Shown here piece by piece: positions 7,716 through 17,541 of a stretch of DNA of 64,000 nt (the first letter of the stretch is position 1; every line of letters begins with the position of its first letter). The notes beneath the pieces were generated by a model, which worked only from the letters and a program-made list of their open reading frames with translations, was not told the DNA's origin and did no database searches. This stretch comes from CAVQGM01 sp963712065 (GTDB lineage Bacteria; Actinomycetota; Acidimicrobiia; Acidimicrobiales; Acidimicrobilacustridaceae), in assembly GCA_963712065.1 (NCBI GenBank), contig CAVQGM010000002.1, positions 62,001-126,000 on the forward strand, given 5' to 3'. Both the position numbers and the translations under genes were made by a program.

Positions 7716-8687
7716 GTGTCGCCCTCCACCCGTGCGCCGATCCCGCCCATGCGCGCCGTGCTGGTCGAGGAGGTGCCCGACGACGACGACAACTGGGCCT
7801 ACGAGATCAAGTGGGACGGCATGCGAGCGATCGCAGTGATCGATGACGGCAGGCTCTCGCTCAGCTCGGCCAACCTGATCGACGCCACCGAGCGGTTCCC
7901 CGAGCTGGCGGCGCTCGCCGACGCGCTCGCACCGCACGATGTGGTGCTCGATGGCGAGATCGTGGCCCTCGACCCCGACGGTCGACCCAACTTCGGCCGG
8001 CTCCAACCGCGGATGCAGGCGCGCAGCTCTCGAGCGGTCCACGAGGCGATGGCTGCCCAGCCGGTCGTCTACGTGCTCTTCGACATCCTCGAGCTCGACG
8101 GCACCAGCGTCGTCGACCAGCCCTACGAGAGCAGGCGCCGCTTGCTCACCAAACTCGTCGACCAAGGTCCGAACTGGCGGGTGACCGAGGCGTGGACGGG
8201 CGGCGGCGCCGAGCTGCTCGAGGTCATGGACGCGCAGGGCATGGAGGGTCTGATCGCCAAGAGGATCGGGAGCCGCTACGAGGTGGGCGGGCGATCGACC
8301 GCTTGGCGGAAGCTGAAGGTCCGCCGTCGCCAGGAGCTGGTGGTGGGCGGGTGGTTGCCTGGCGAAGGCGCCCGGGCCGCCACCATGGGCGCGCTGCTCG
8401 TGGGCTACTACGAGGCCGACGAGCTCCGATACGCCGGCCGGGTCGGCACCGGCTTTCGCGATCGCGAGCTGCAGCGGCTGCGAGCCGAGCTCGACCGCCT
8501 GGGCACGCCGGAGTGCCCGTTCGATCCCACCCCACCGCCGGCGGTTGCGCGGCGCGCCCGCTGGGTGACCCCCGAGTTGGTCGTCGAGGTGGCCTTCCGG
8601 GAGTGGACCGCCGACGGCGTGCTCCGCCAACCCGCGTACCTGGGCCAACGCGCCGACAAGACGGCCCGCGACGTGCGACGCGAGTAG
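7716..8687 (+). CDS. ATP-dependent DNA ligase, LigD ligase-domain type
   Basis: A 323-aa stand-alone ligase. The adenylation motif YEIKWDGMRA places the catalytic lysine at residue 32. Further motifs are VVLDGEIVALD, LFDILELDG, EGLIAKR and WRKLKVRRRQELVVGGW, and an OB-fold domain follows (about 210-315). The motif spacing matches the ligase domain of NHEJ LigD proteins rather than replicative ligases. GTG 7716 is the first start in frame after the hairpin repeat. A second ligase and a separate LigD-type polymerase lie at 55564 and 57443, so the activities fused in mycobacterial LigD are split here. No Ku gene is in the window. Confidence 0.87.
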   Translation: MSPSTRAPIPPMRAVLVEEVPDDDDNWAYEIKWDGMRAIAVIDDGRLSLSSANLIDATERFPELAALADALAPHDVVLDGEIVALDPDGRPNFGRLQPRMQARSSRAVHEAMAAQPVVYVLFDILELDGTSVVDQPYESRRRLLTKLVDQGPNWRVTEAWTGGGAELLEVMDAQGMEGLIAKRIGSRYEVGGRSTAWRKLKVRRRQELVVGGWLPGEGARAATMGALLVGYYEADELRYAGRVGTGFRDRELQRLRAELDRLGTPECPFDPTPPPAVARRARWVTPELVVEVAFREWTADGVLRQPAYLGQRADKTARDVRRE

Positions 8688-8695
8688 TGGTTCGG

Positions 8696-8713
8696 CACCG
8701 GCCACGGCCGGTG
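8696..8713 (+). terminator. Short hairpin after the ligase gene
   Basis: An 8-bp GC-rich inverted repeat (CACCGGCC and GGCCGGTG, 2-nt loop) lies 8 nt after the ligase stop, without a T-run. It may be a weak terminator. Confidence 0.3.
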
Positions 8714-8757
8714 GCCCGGCGGCGGTCCGGCCGTGGAAAAGATGCGAAGCTGGCCGG

Positions 8758-9144
8758 GTGGGAAACGGGCTGCGCGACGACGAGATCCGTCTCGTGCTCC
8801 CCGCCGACCCCGGGTACAGCCGGGTCGCCCGCGTCACGGCGTCGGGACTCGGCGTCCGTCTCGGTCTCCGCCTCTCAGAAGTAGAGGACCTGCGCATCGC
8901 GGTCGACGAGACGTTGATCCTCCTGCTCCGTCCGGAAGGGGCGTCGGGCACGATCGTGTTCACCTTCTCGATTGGTGAGCAGACCCTGCTGATCGACGCC
9001 GTCAGCTCGGCCGGTGAGGGTCAGCACCGGGTCGACGACGCCGCCCGGTCGAGGTTCGAACAGCTCGTCGGGCCGGTGGTCGACCAACACGAGGTCGACC
9101 CGTCGGGCCAGCGAGTGCGCCTGGTGAAGAACCTGCCCAGCTGA
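8758..9144 (+). CDS. Anti-sigma regulatory factor, RsbW-like ATPase domain
   Basis: A 128-aa protein with the HATPase_c_2 fold. The N-box region VEDLRIAVDETLILLL and an N-terminal substrate-like segment are visible, while the G-boxes are weak. Proteins of this type bind and phosphorylate STAS anti-sigma antagonists or hold sigma factors. A STAS antagonist is encoded far away at 36283. GTG start at 8758. It is convergent with dut, with 28 nt between the stops. The partner sigma factor is not in the window. Confidence 0.7.
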   Translation: MGNGLRDDEIRLVLPADPGYSRVARVTASGLGVRLGLRLSEVEDLRIAVDETLILLLRPEGASGTIVFTFSIGEQTLLIDAVSSAGEGQHRVDDAARSRFEQLVGPVVDQHEVDPSGQRVRLVKNLPS

Positions 9145-9172
9145 CGCGCACTTGTCCTGCGGATGCCAGGGA

Positions 9173-9610
9173 TCAGGCTCCGGTGTGGCCGAAGCCGCCC
9201 TCGCCGCGGTGCGAATCGTCCAGCTGGTCGACCACGTCGAACACCACGTGCTCCACCCGCTGCACCACCAGTTGGGCGATGCGCTCGCCGCGCGCCAGCT
9301 CGACATCGGTGGTGGGATCGGTGTTGACGAGCAGCACCTTCAGCTCGCCCCGGTAGCCGCTGTCGATGAGACCGGGGGTGTTGAGACAGGTGACGCCGTG
9401 GCGCAGGGCCAGACCGCTGCGGGGCTGGATGAAGCCGGCATAGCCCTCGGGGATCGCCACCGCCACGCCGCACGGCACGAGCACGCGACCTCCACCGGCG
9501 GGGAGCACCGTTGCCTCCCGCGCCATCAGGTCGAGGCCGGCATCGCCCGGACGGGCATAGGACGGCAACGGGAGATCGGGATCGAGGCGAACGATCGGAA
9601 CCTGCAGCAC
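9173..9610 (-). CDS. dut: dUTP diphosphatase
   Basis: A 145-aa trimeric dUTPase, which hydrolyses dUTP to dUMP and pyrophosphate to keep uracil out of DNA. The five motifs are recognisable: DAGLDLMA (1), PRSGLALRHGV (2), NTPGLIDSGYRGEL (3), RIAQLVVQRV (4) and the C-terminal arm RGEGGFGHTG (5). The GTG at 9610 starts the family-typical N-terminus VPIVRLDPDLPLP; the frame is open further upstream but that part is antisense to the polysaccharide gene. Confidence 0.95.
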   Translation of the reverse strand: MLQVPIVRLDPDLPLPSYARPGDAGLDLMAREATVLPAGGGRVLVPCGVAVAIPEGYAGFIQPRSGLALRHGVTCLNTPGLIDSGYRGELKVLLVNTDPTTDVELARGERIAQLVVQRVEHVVFDVVDQLDDSHRGEGGFGHTGA

Positions 9611-9703
9611 GGTCCCGGAGACTAGAGCACCGGCTCGTCGCTCCAGCCCGGTGAAGCCGGGCGGTGGAGGGGCCGGCGGGGTCGCGGCACTACCATCTGG
9701 GCG

Positions 9704-10810
9704 ATGTCTTTCGAGCCCGAGGTCGGCTCGCGGGGGTTGCGCGACCACATGGGCGTGCTGCGTCGGCGGGCGGTGATCATCGTGGCCATCACGGCTCTCG
9801 CCGTCCTGGCTGCGTTGGTGTGGTCGCTCGCCCAACCGCGCCGCTACACGGCGAGCGCCCAGGTGCTGGTGCAACAGGAGACGGCCACGGTCGCCGATCC
9901 CCGACCCGATCAGATCGTCGACAGCAAACGGCTCGACCCGTTGCGCGTCATGCAGAACGAGGCCCGCCTGGCGTCGAGCCAGCTCGTCCGCGACCGCATG
10001 CAAGCCGATTCGGGCATCAGCCGCAGCGTGTCGGTCACCAACCCACGCGACACCGATGTGCTGGTGATCTCGGCGACGGCAGCCACCGCCGACGAGGCGG
10101 CCCGCGCCGCCAACGCGGCGGCGGCCGCCTATGTCGCGGTGCGCCAGGAGCTCTCCGACTCGCGAGCAAGCGCCTCCGTCGAGGCCATCGCGGCCGAGTT
10201 GGGTGCGATCGACACCCGCCTCGGCGCGATCGACGCCGAACTGGCGGCAGCCACTTCTCCCGAGCAGACCATCGCCCTCACCGCCGAACGCGACGCGCTG
10301 GTCGACCAGCGCGCCGCGTGGGTGCGACAGCAGGCGGTGCTCACCGCCGATGCCGCGCTGGCCGACACCAACCAGGCCAGCATCATCAACCCGGCCAACC
10401 CGCCGTCGCAGCCCTCACAGCCCGCGACCGCGCGCAATCTCACGCTGGCGCTGCTGCTGGGGCTGGCCATCTCGCTGGTCGTCGCCTACGCGGTCGACCA
10501 GCTCGACGACTCCCTGCGCACCACCGACGATCTCGAACGGGCGCTGTCGTTGCCGGTGCTCGGCCAGATCGACACGCTCGATCCGCGCGACGGCGTGCGC
10601 GCCGTGCCGGCCGGCGACCCCGATCTGGTCGATGCCGGCCTGAAAGCGCTGGCCCCCGACGCAGGGGCGGTTCCAGAGGGCGCCCAGGTGCTCGTTGTGC
10701 CCCGTGGCAGTCGCGCCCGGGTGGCCCGGCACAGCGCGTCGGTGCTCGACCGGTTGGGCGTGCACCTGGTGGGCACGGTTCTGCTCACCGACGACCGCCC
10801 CGGCCCATGA
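9704..10810 (+). CDS. Chain-length determinant (Wzz) family protein
   Basis: A 368-aa inner-membrane polysaccharide co-polymerase. One membrane helix lies near residues 23-43 and a second near 245-265. Between them is a long periplasmic-type region with an Ala/Glu-rich coiled coil (about 150-220). The post-helix motif AVDQLDDSLRTTDDLERA is typical of Wzz/Wzc-type proteins. The C-terminus lacks the Walker motifs of the tyrosine kinase domain. ATG 9704 heads the cluster, and its stop overlaps the next start as ATGA. It controls chain length of the exported polysaccharide. Confidence 0.82.
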   Translation: MSFEPEVGSRGLRDHMGVLRRRAVIIVAITALAVLAALVWSLAQPRRYTASAQVLVQQETATVADPRPDQIVDSKRLDPLRVMQNEARLASSQLVRDRMQADSGISRSVSVTNPRDTDVLVISATAATADEAARAANAAAAAYVAVRQELSDSRASASVEAIAAELGAIDTRLGAIDAELAAATSPEQTIALTAERDALVDQRAAWVRQQAVLTADAALADTNQASIINPANPPSQPSQPATARNLTLALLLGLAISLVVAYAVDQLDDSLRTTDDLERALSLPVLGQIDTLDPRDGVRAVPAGDPDLVDAGLKALAPDAGAVPEGAQVLVVPRGSRARVARHSASVLDRLGVHLVGTVLLTDDRPGP

Positions 10811-11940
10811 CGGCCGAAGTCCACGTGGTGGTCGACGCCCTGTCGGTCCACTTCGGGGGCGGCGCCACCTACCTCATCGAGCAGCTACGGGCCCTCGAGT
10901 CGGTCGCGCCCGAGCTCGACCTGCGAGTCATCGCCGGCCCGTGGAACGCGGCGGGCCTGGCCGCGGCGGTCTCGTCGCCCGTCGAGGTGGTTCGGGTCGG
11001 CGACGGCCTGGGCCGACTCCTCTGGGAGCAGACGGTGCTCGGCACCCGCCATCTGCCCCGCGGCGTGCTCTATGCACCTGGTGGCACCGCGCCACTCATC
11101 GGGTCTCGCCTGCCCGTGGTGGTCGCCCTGCAGAACCCGAACTACTTCGGCGCGGGACTCGACTCGGCCCACAACCAGGCGTGGAACCGCAAGCTGCGGA
11201 CCTGGCTGCTGCGCCGCTCGACGCGCCAGGCCGACGAGGTCATCGCCGTCTCGGAGTCGTTCGGTCGCGAGGTGCTGGCCGATCTCCCTGAGCTCGCCGG
11301 GCGCCTCACGGTCATACCGAGCGGCGCGCCGTCGTTGCCGGCCGAAGAACAGGCGCCCCTCGCAACCGGGGCCACGGCCGCCGTGGTCGACGGACTCCCC
11401 TTCTTCTTGTCGTTGGCCAACGACGCACCGCACAAGAACCTCGATCTGCTGGTGAGTGCTTGGTCCGAGGCCGTGCGCGACCGTGACCCCACCCGGCGCG
11501 AAGCGCTCGTTCTGGCCGGCCACGTCACCGCCGCCCGGCGCCGCGAGCAGGAGGCCCTCGTCGATCCGAGCCTGCGACCTCAGCTGGTGCACCTCGGTGC
11601 GGTGACCGACCGACGCGTCGTGACCTGGCTGCTCCGACGGGCCCGCGCCCTGGTCACCGCGTCGACCCTCGAGTCGTTCGGCTTCACCACGCTCGAAGCC
11701 GGCAGGGTCGGTTGCCCGATCATCGCCACCGACATCGCCGCCCATCGCGAGACCGCGGGAGGCCATGCCACGTTCGTCGCGCCGAACGATCCGGCCGCGC
11801 TCGCCGACGCGTTGCGGACGGCTCCGCCCGACCCGCCGCGCGTCCCGTGGACATGGCCCATCACCTGGGCTGAGCACGCCACCCGGCTGGCCGAGGTGCT
11901 GACGCGAGCCGCCGACCGATCCGTGGTGCGCGCGGCATGA
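10807..11940 (+). CDS. Glycosyltransferase family 4 protein
   Basis: A 377-aa GT-B fold glycosyltransferase. The acceptor half contains FGGGATYLIEQL; the donor half contains the sugar-nucleotide binding region TLESFGFTTLEAGRVGCP. It adds a sugar to the lipid-linked repeat unit in the cytoplasm; donor and linkage are not predictable. It overlaps the Wzz stop and the flippase start by ATGA, so the three are translationally coupled. Confidence 0.85.
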   Translation: MTAEVHVVVDALSVHFGGGATYLIEQLRALESVAPELDLRVIAGPWNAAGLAAAVSSPVEVVRVGDGLGRLLWEQTVLGTRHLPRGVLYAPGGTAPLIGSRLPVVVALQNPNYFGAGLDSAHNQAWNRKLRTWLLRRSTRQADEVIAVSESFGREVLADLPELAGRLTVIPSGAPSLPAEEQAPLATGATAAVVDGLPFFLSLANDAPHKNLDLLVSAWSEAVRDRDPTRREALVLAGHVTAARRREQEALVDPSLRPQLVHLGAVTDRRVVTWLLRRARALVTASTLESFGFTTLEAGRVGCPIIATDIAAHRETAGGHATFVAPNDPAALADALRTAPPDPPRVPWTWPITWAEHATRLAEVLTRAADRSVVRAA

Positions 11941-13307
11941 CGGCGCACTCCGAGGCCACCGCGGAACCGCCCGTTCCTCGACCGGCCCGGGCGTCGTTCC
12001 GGCGCGACGTCGCCAGCACCACCGCCACCAACCTCGTCATCAGCGCGGCCAACGTCCTCACGGGCGTGGTGGTGGCCCGCATGCTCAATCCCGCGGGGCG
12101 GGGCGAGCTGGCGGCCATCTTGAACTGGCCGACCTTCCTCGGGATGCTCACCACGCTCGGCATGACCGAAGCGCTCGTCTACTACCCCGCCCGGCAAGCA
12201 AAGCGGGCCGGTCGCTATCTCGGCACCGGCTTGGCGCTGGCACTGTCGGCGAGCGTGGTGTTCATGGTCGTCGGGTGGCTGCTCATGCCCACCCTGCTCG
12301 CGGCTCAGGAACCAGAGGTGGTGGCCGGCGCCCGTTGGTACCTCGTGCAGGTGCCGATCGCTGCGGTGTTCGGCCTCATCATCAGCCCTCTTCGCGGCCT
12401 GAGCGACATCAGGGCATGGAACCTCCTGCGGGTCATGCCCACCGTGATCTGGCTGGGCACCGCGCTGTGGTTCGTCGCGTTCGTCGATCGGCCTGAGCCC
12501 ACGGAGCTGGCGATCACCTTCGTCGGGGTGCGTCTGTTGTTGCTGCCGCTGGCGGTGTGGATCGTGCGCCGGCGACTTGGTCAGGCGTTCCGGCCGGAGG
12601 CGGCCCTGGTCCGCCCCCTGCTGCGGTTCGGCGTGCCCTCGGCGCTGGCCACGTTCCCCGGCACGCTCAACGTGCGGCTCGACCAGCTCCTCATCGCCGC
12701 GGTGCTTCCCCCGGGGGGCCTGGGCATCTACGCGGTGGCGGTCTCGTGGAGCATGATCCCGTCGCCCGTCCTGCTGGCCTTCGGCAACGTGCTGTTCCCG
12801 CGCGTGGCCGAGCACCTCGAGCCCGATGCGGGTGCCGCGCTCGCCGGACGGGGCGTGCGGACTGCCGTGGTGCTCTCGGCGGTGTTGGCCTCGGCCACCC
12901 TGCTGATCACTCCGGTCGGCCTGCCGCTGCTGTTCGGCCATCGGTTCGATGTCGCGGTACCGACTGCGCTGGTGCTCACCGTGGCGGGGGCCATCATGGG
13001 CGTCACGAGCGTGCAGCAAGAGGCGCTGCGTGGTCTGGGGCGCACCACAGCGGTGCTCTGGTCGCAGCTCATCGGCTTGGCGGTGACCCTCGCCGGTCTC
13101 GCCCTCACGGTGCCCACCGAGGGCCTCGCCTGGATCGCGATGGCCAGCGTGGCGGGCTACTCGGTGCTCGGCGTGGCGCTACTCGCCCACCTGGTGCGGG
13201 CGACCGGGCTTCCCCTCCACGAGTTCATCGTCCCTCGCCGCTCCGACCTCGACGCGCTCGTCGAGGTCGTGCACGGCCTGCGGCGCCGACCGCGGGATCT
13301 GCCCTGA
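11937..13307 (+). CDS. Oligosaccharide flippase (Wzx/MATE-like)
   Basis: A 456-aa protein with about 12-14 hydrophobic segments, beginning with the family-typical SAANVLTGVVVARMLNPAGR (a Wzx/RfbX signature). It would flip the lipid-linked repeat unit across the membrane. It overlaps the preceding glycosyltransferase by ATGA, and its stop overlaps the CTG that opens the sulfotransferase frame. Confidence 0.85.
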   Translation: MTAHSEATAEPPVPRPARASFRRDVASTTATNLVISAANVLTGVVVARMLNPAGRGELAAILNWPTFLGMLTTLGMTEALVYYPARQAKRAGRYLGTGLALALSASVVFMVVGWLLMPTLLAAQEPEVVAGARWYLVQVPIAAVFGLIISPLRGLSDIRAWNLLRVMPTVIWLGTALWFVAFVDRPEPTELAITFVGVRLLLLPLAVWIVRRRLGQAFRPEAALVRPLLRFGVPSALATFPGTLNVRLDQLLIAAVLPPGGLGIYAVAVSWSMIPSPVLLAFGNVLFPRVAEHLEPDAGAALAGRGVRTAVVLSAVLASATLLITPVGLPLLFGHRFDVAVPTALVLTVAGAIMGVTSVQQEALRGLGRTTAVLWSQLIGLAVTLAGLALTVPTEGLAWIAMASVAGYSVLGVALLAHLVRATGLPLHEFIVPRRSDLDALVEVVHGLRRRPRDLP

Positions 13308-14225
13308 ACGAGGCCACGAGTGCCCGCCGCCCGACGGTCGTCTACCTGTTGTCGACCGGTCGTTCGGGGTCGACGCTGCTCGAGCTGTTGCTGGCCAGCC
13401 ACCGCGACATCACCACGGTGGGCGAGGTCCAGCTGCTCGGCCATCTCCTCGCCGACCCGGCGGCCCGCTGCGGATGCGGCGAGCCACTGGCGCAGTGCCC
13501 GTTCTGGGCGAAGGTCCGGCAGCGACCCGAGGTCCGATCGATGGCCCCCGACCCGTTCCGCGAGAGCGCCGACGCGGGGCGGGTGGTGCGACCGCGGTGG
13601 TTGCGGGGTGTGCTCACCGGGAAGGTCGACCCGACGACGCCGCCAGCACGCGGCGCCCTACGCCGGGGCCATGGAGACCATCGCCGCCGCGGCGGCCGAG
13701 GAGAGCGGCGCCCGCTTCGTGGTCGACGCGTCGAAGGACGCCTATCGACTTCACCTCTTGCGCGCCGGCGGCGTCGAGCCGCAGGTGATCGTGCTCACCC
13801 GCGACCCGCGCGGCTTCGTGTCGTCGATGACAGGCGGCGGCTCGCCTATCGTCCGCCGGGTGGCGGTCCGCCGGGTGACGCGCTACGCAACCCGGTGGCT
13901 GGTGCAGAACCTCATCTTCGAGCGAGCAGCCCCCGCAGCGGGTGGCGCGACGAGCGTGCGCTACGAAGATCTGGCCACCGATCCTGTCGCGACGCTCGGC
14001 CACATCGCGCGGACGCTGGGGGTCGACCCGGACGGCTTCGCGATCGATCACTTCCGAGAGGCGCCCGACCACGCGCTCGGTGGCAACCCGATGCGCATGC
14101 GGGCCGACGGCATCACCCTCGACGAGCGCTGGCGCACTGACCTCTCGTCCGGTCACCAGCGGCTGGTGTGGGCGATCGCCGGATGGTGGGCCCGCCGTCA
14201 CGGCTACTCGCGAGGTGGAGCCTGA
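13304..14225 (+). pseudogene. Sulfotransferase family protein, frameshifted
   Basis: A PAPS-dependent sulfotransferase split over two frames. The N-terminal frame carries the 5'-phosphosulfate loop VVYLLSTGRSGSTLLELLLA and runs to about 13643. The C-terminal frame begins with the sequence HAAPYAGAMETIAAAAAEES and carries the 3'-phosphate motif VIVLTRDPRGFVSSM. Removing the C at about 13643 joins them into one protein of about 306 aa. No ATG, GTG or TTG start precedes the first motif, so the start (CTG 13304, overlapping the flippase stop) is uncertain. The product would sulfate the polysaccharide or another glycan. Confidence 0.75.
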
Positions 14226-16305
14226 TGGTGCAACTGGTCGACGATCTCCGAGCCGCAGGATGGGGCGCGCCGGTGCGCGGCGCTCTACGAGGTGGGCAAG
14301 CGGCTCGGTGGCCACGAGCTGGTCCTCGGTCGTCTGGCCCGCCACAGCACCACCGCTGCGATTCCGTCACTGGTGTCCCCTCTACGTCCCCCGGCCGACA
14401 TCCCCCACGAGGCCCGGCAGCGAGCCCTCGCCGAGGCCGAACGGATCGTCGCCGGTGAGATCACGATCTATGGCCGGGTGCTGTCCGTCGGCCCCGTGCC
14501 CGACTGGCATGCGGTGATCGACGGCCCGGGGTCGTGGCCGGTCGCGCCGTGGTGGCAGATCGACCTGCGGTCATCGGCGCGTGTGGGTGACGTCAAGTGG
14601 ACGTGGGAGCTCGGTCGCCACCGCCACCTGGTGGTGCTCGCCCGCGCCGCACATCTCGAGCCCGACGATGACCGGTGGCTGAGCACGCTCGAGCGGCATC
14701 TGCGCTCGTGGCTCGACGCCAACCCGCTGGAGATGGGCGTGCACTGGGCCTCGAACCTCGAGCTGTCGCTGCGCAGCGTGGCCTGGCTGCAGATCGTGGG
14801 CCTGGTGGGCGATCGGATCGACCCCGCGCTGCTCGTCGACATGACGAGCGTGCTGTGGCACACCGGCCGTCACCTGCTCGTCGAGCTGCCCTACACGGTG
14901 AGCACGATGGCCAACAACCACCTGCTCGGCGACGCCCTCGGGCTGGCTGTGCTCGGCCGGTCCTTCCCCGACCGAACCGCGGCGCGGTGGGCCTCGCTCG
15001 GCGATCGCCTGTTCGCCCGGCAGGCCCGCCGGGAGTTCCGACCAGACGGCTCGACCATCGACGAGTCGCTGTCCTACCAGCGCTTCGTGATGGAGATGCT
15101 CGTGGTGCGCGCCCTGCTCGATGGGCCCGGACGCGACGAAGCCGTTGGTCATCTCGCCCGGTCGGGTCAGTATCTCGCCCGGCTGGGGGTGCTCACCGGG
15201 CCAGTGCCTCCCTACGGCGATTGGGACGAGGGACGGCTGCTGGTCGCCTCGGCCCCGCCCGACGATCTGGTCGGCACCACCCTCGCCGCCCTCGCACTTG
15301 CCGGCTCCGGAGCGCAGGCCGACCAGCGACAGCGCCACGACGAGGTGGCCTGGTATGTGCCGGAGGGGACGCCGCTCGAGCCCGACCCCGCCACCTCGGC
15401 CGGCGCGGTGGGCGGGGGGATCGCGCGCGCCTCGTGCGCCGGCACTGACGTGTGGCTGCGGGCGGGCGTGCGCACCTGGCACGGTCATGCCGACCTCGGC
15501 AGCGTCGAGATCGCGGTGCGTGACGATGCCGATGGTGGTTCCGAGCCCGAATGGCTCGTCGGCGACCCCGGCACCGGCACCTACAACGGCGATCCGGTCA
15601 TCCGTGACGGATTCCGGTCGTCGGCCGCGCACTCGGTGCTGCGGGTCGAAGGGATCGATCAGCTCGAGCCGCACCGGGTCTTTCGCTGGCGCCACTCGGG
15701 CACCGCGGTCCTCGGCGACCCGCTCGTGCTCGACGACCTGGTCGTGCTGTGGTGCGTGCACGACGCGTACCGCCGGCTCACCCCGCCGCGCTCTGTCGTC
15801 CGAGTGGTGCTGGTCGACCGGGTCGACGGCGGCGTCGCCGTGGCCGACTGGGTGAGCGGTCAACCCGTGGCCTTCGCGCTGACCCTCCCACTCGGCCCCG
15901 GACGCGAGTGGGCCCCGGCCGACGGCCAACCCCGCCACGGCTCGCTGAGCCGTACCGACGGCCAACCCGACTGGCACCTCGCGCTGCCAGCGGCCCCCTC
16001 GGTGGCGGTCGGCGACACGAACGCCCTGGGCGGGTTGGTGGAGCGCTACGTACGGCCTGGTGACCCCTTCGACGGCCCTGCAGTGCAAGGGCCTAGCCGA
16101 CGGCCCGGTGCTCTGGGAGCTCACCCCCGCCCGAGCCACCGATCCCTACAGCTGGCGGGTCGAGCCGGGCGGCCTGGTGCGGTCACCCGGGGACGGCGGG
16201 TCTGACACGACCGTCGCCCTAGACTGGGCTGATACCGTGCTTCGGCTACACGTTGCTCAGGGGGGGCGCCAGTGGGTAAGCACCGCGACCGTCCGCGCCG
16301 GGTGA
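14225..16305 (+). pseudogene. Heparinase II/III-like protein, frameshifted twice
   Basis: A protein of about 690 aa once two surplus bases are removed. ATG 14225 overlaps the sulfotransferase stop and starts MVQLVDDLRAAGWGAPVR. A shift near 14279 leads into ALYEVGKRLGGHELVLGRL and the long frame to about 16078. A second shift leads to LQCKGLADGPVLWELTPARA and the stop at 16305. The middle contains the alpha-helical domain (MGVHWASNLELSLRSVAWL) and the heparinase core (WHGHADLGSVEIAV). Such proteins are often found in polysaccharide clusters as lyases or modifying enzymes. The end overlaps the next start as GTGA. Confidence 0.75.
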
Positions 16306-17507
16306 GCCCAGGCTCCCAACAGACGAAGCGCCGCCGGCGGCTGCTGGCCCTCAATCACTTCGCCAATCCCTTTGATGCCCCTGGCGGGACCCGCCTCATC
16401 GAGCTCACCGAGCGGCTCGACGACTGGGACACGCTCATCGTGGCGGCCGACCGCAACCTGTTCACCCAGCAGCGGCAAGCGTCCTCCTCGCCGGGCTTTC
16501 GCACCGTGCGCACCCCGCCATACGGCGGCAACGACGGCACCCGCATCGCCAACTGGGCGGCCTTCGCGTTGGCGGCCTTCGTGGTCGGCATGCGCTGCCC
16601 GCGCCCCGACGTGGTCTACGCCTCGTCCCCCCATCTCCTCACCGGCGTGGCCGGGTGGGCGGTCGCCCGCCTGCGGGGGGCTCGCTTCGTGCTCGAGATC
16701 CGCGACCTCTGGCCGCAGATCCTGGTCGACACCGGCCGCATGCGGGCGGGCTCGCCCATGCATCGCCTGGTGCGCGCCCTCGAGCTGTTCCTCTACCGAC
16801 GGGCCGACGCCATCGTGGTGCTCGCCGAAGGGGTCGCGCAGGCCATCATCGACGATCGCATCCCGCCGGAGCGCATCCAGTTCATCCCCAACGCCGCCGA
16901 CCCTGCCGACTTCGTCGCCAGCCTGCCGCGTGACGAGCTGCGCGCCCGCTACGGGTTCGATGGCGTCACCATCATCTACGCCGGCGCGCACGGCCCGGCC
17001 AACGGCCTCGACTTCGTGCTCGACGCGGCCGCCGAGGTGGCAACCGATCTCCCCGACGTACGGTTCGTCTTGGTGGGCGACGGACTGTCCAAGCCTGCCC
17101 TCATGGCCCGCGCCGAGCGCGAGCACCTCACCAACGTCACGTTCCTCGAAGCCGTGCCCAAGCACGAGATGCCCGACCTCCTGGCCGCCACCGATGCCGG
17201 ACTGCACGTGCTCGCTGATCTCCCGCTGTTCCTCTACGGCGTGAGCCCCAACAAGCTCTTCGACTACATGGCCGCCGGCCTGCCCGTGCTCACGAACACC
17301 GCCGGCGAGGTGGGCGAGATCGTGAAGCGCAACGACGCCGGCGTTGTGGTCGAGCCCGCGCAGCTCGCCTCCGGCGTGCGCCAGCTGGTGGCTGCGGGCC
17401 CATCCGAGCGCACCAGATGGGGCGACAACGGCCGCAACTTCACCGGACGCGAGCGAAACCGATCGCTCATGGCCGGACGCCTGCACGACCTGCTCGACCG
17501 GCTCTGA
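16302..17507 (+). CDS. Glycosyltransferase family 4 protein, WbuB-like
   Basis: A 401-aa GT-B glycosyltransferase with the WbuB-type N-terminus LNHFANPFDAPGGTRLIEL, a middle FVLEIRDLWPQILVDTG motif and a donor-binding region ending YGVSPNKLFDYMAAGLPVL. GTG 16302 is preferred over the in-frame GTG at 16272 because it gives the 4-nt GTGA overlap used throughout this operon. It probably adds an amino-sugar residue; the linkage is unknown. It is the last plus-strand gene of the cluster. Confidence 0.85.
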   Translation: MSPGSQQTKRRRRLLALNHFANPFDAPGGTRLIELTERLDDWDTLIVAADRNLFTQQRQASSSPGFRTVRTPPYGGNDGTRIANWAAFALAAFVVGMRCPRPDVVYASSPHLLTGVAGWAVARLRGARFVLEIRDLWPQILVDTGRMRAGSPMHRLVRALELFLYRRADAIVVLAEGVAQAIIDDRIPPERIQFIPNAADPADFVASLPRDELRARYGFDGVTIIYAGAHGPANGLDFVLDAAAEVATDLPDVRFVLVGDGLSKPALMARAEREHLTNVTFLEAVPKHEMPDLLAATDAGLHVLADLPLFLYGVSPNKLFDYMAAGLPVLTNTAGEVGEIVKRNDAGVVVEPAQLASGVRQLVAAGPSERTRWGDNGRNFTGRERNRSLMAGRLHDLLDRL

Positions 17508-17541
17508 TCTCTGATCACCAGATCCGGCGGCGCGACGTTCG

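Noticed and set aside
13304..16305. Programmed ribosomal frameshifting in the sulfotransferase and heparinase-like genes
   Set aside because: No slippery heptamer or consistent shift site was seen, and unrelated genes elsewhere show the same one-base surplus, which fits sequence error better.
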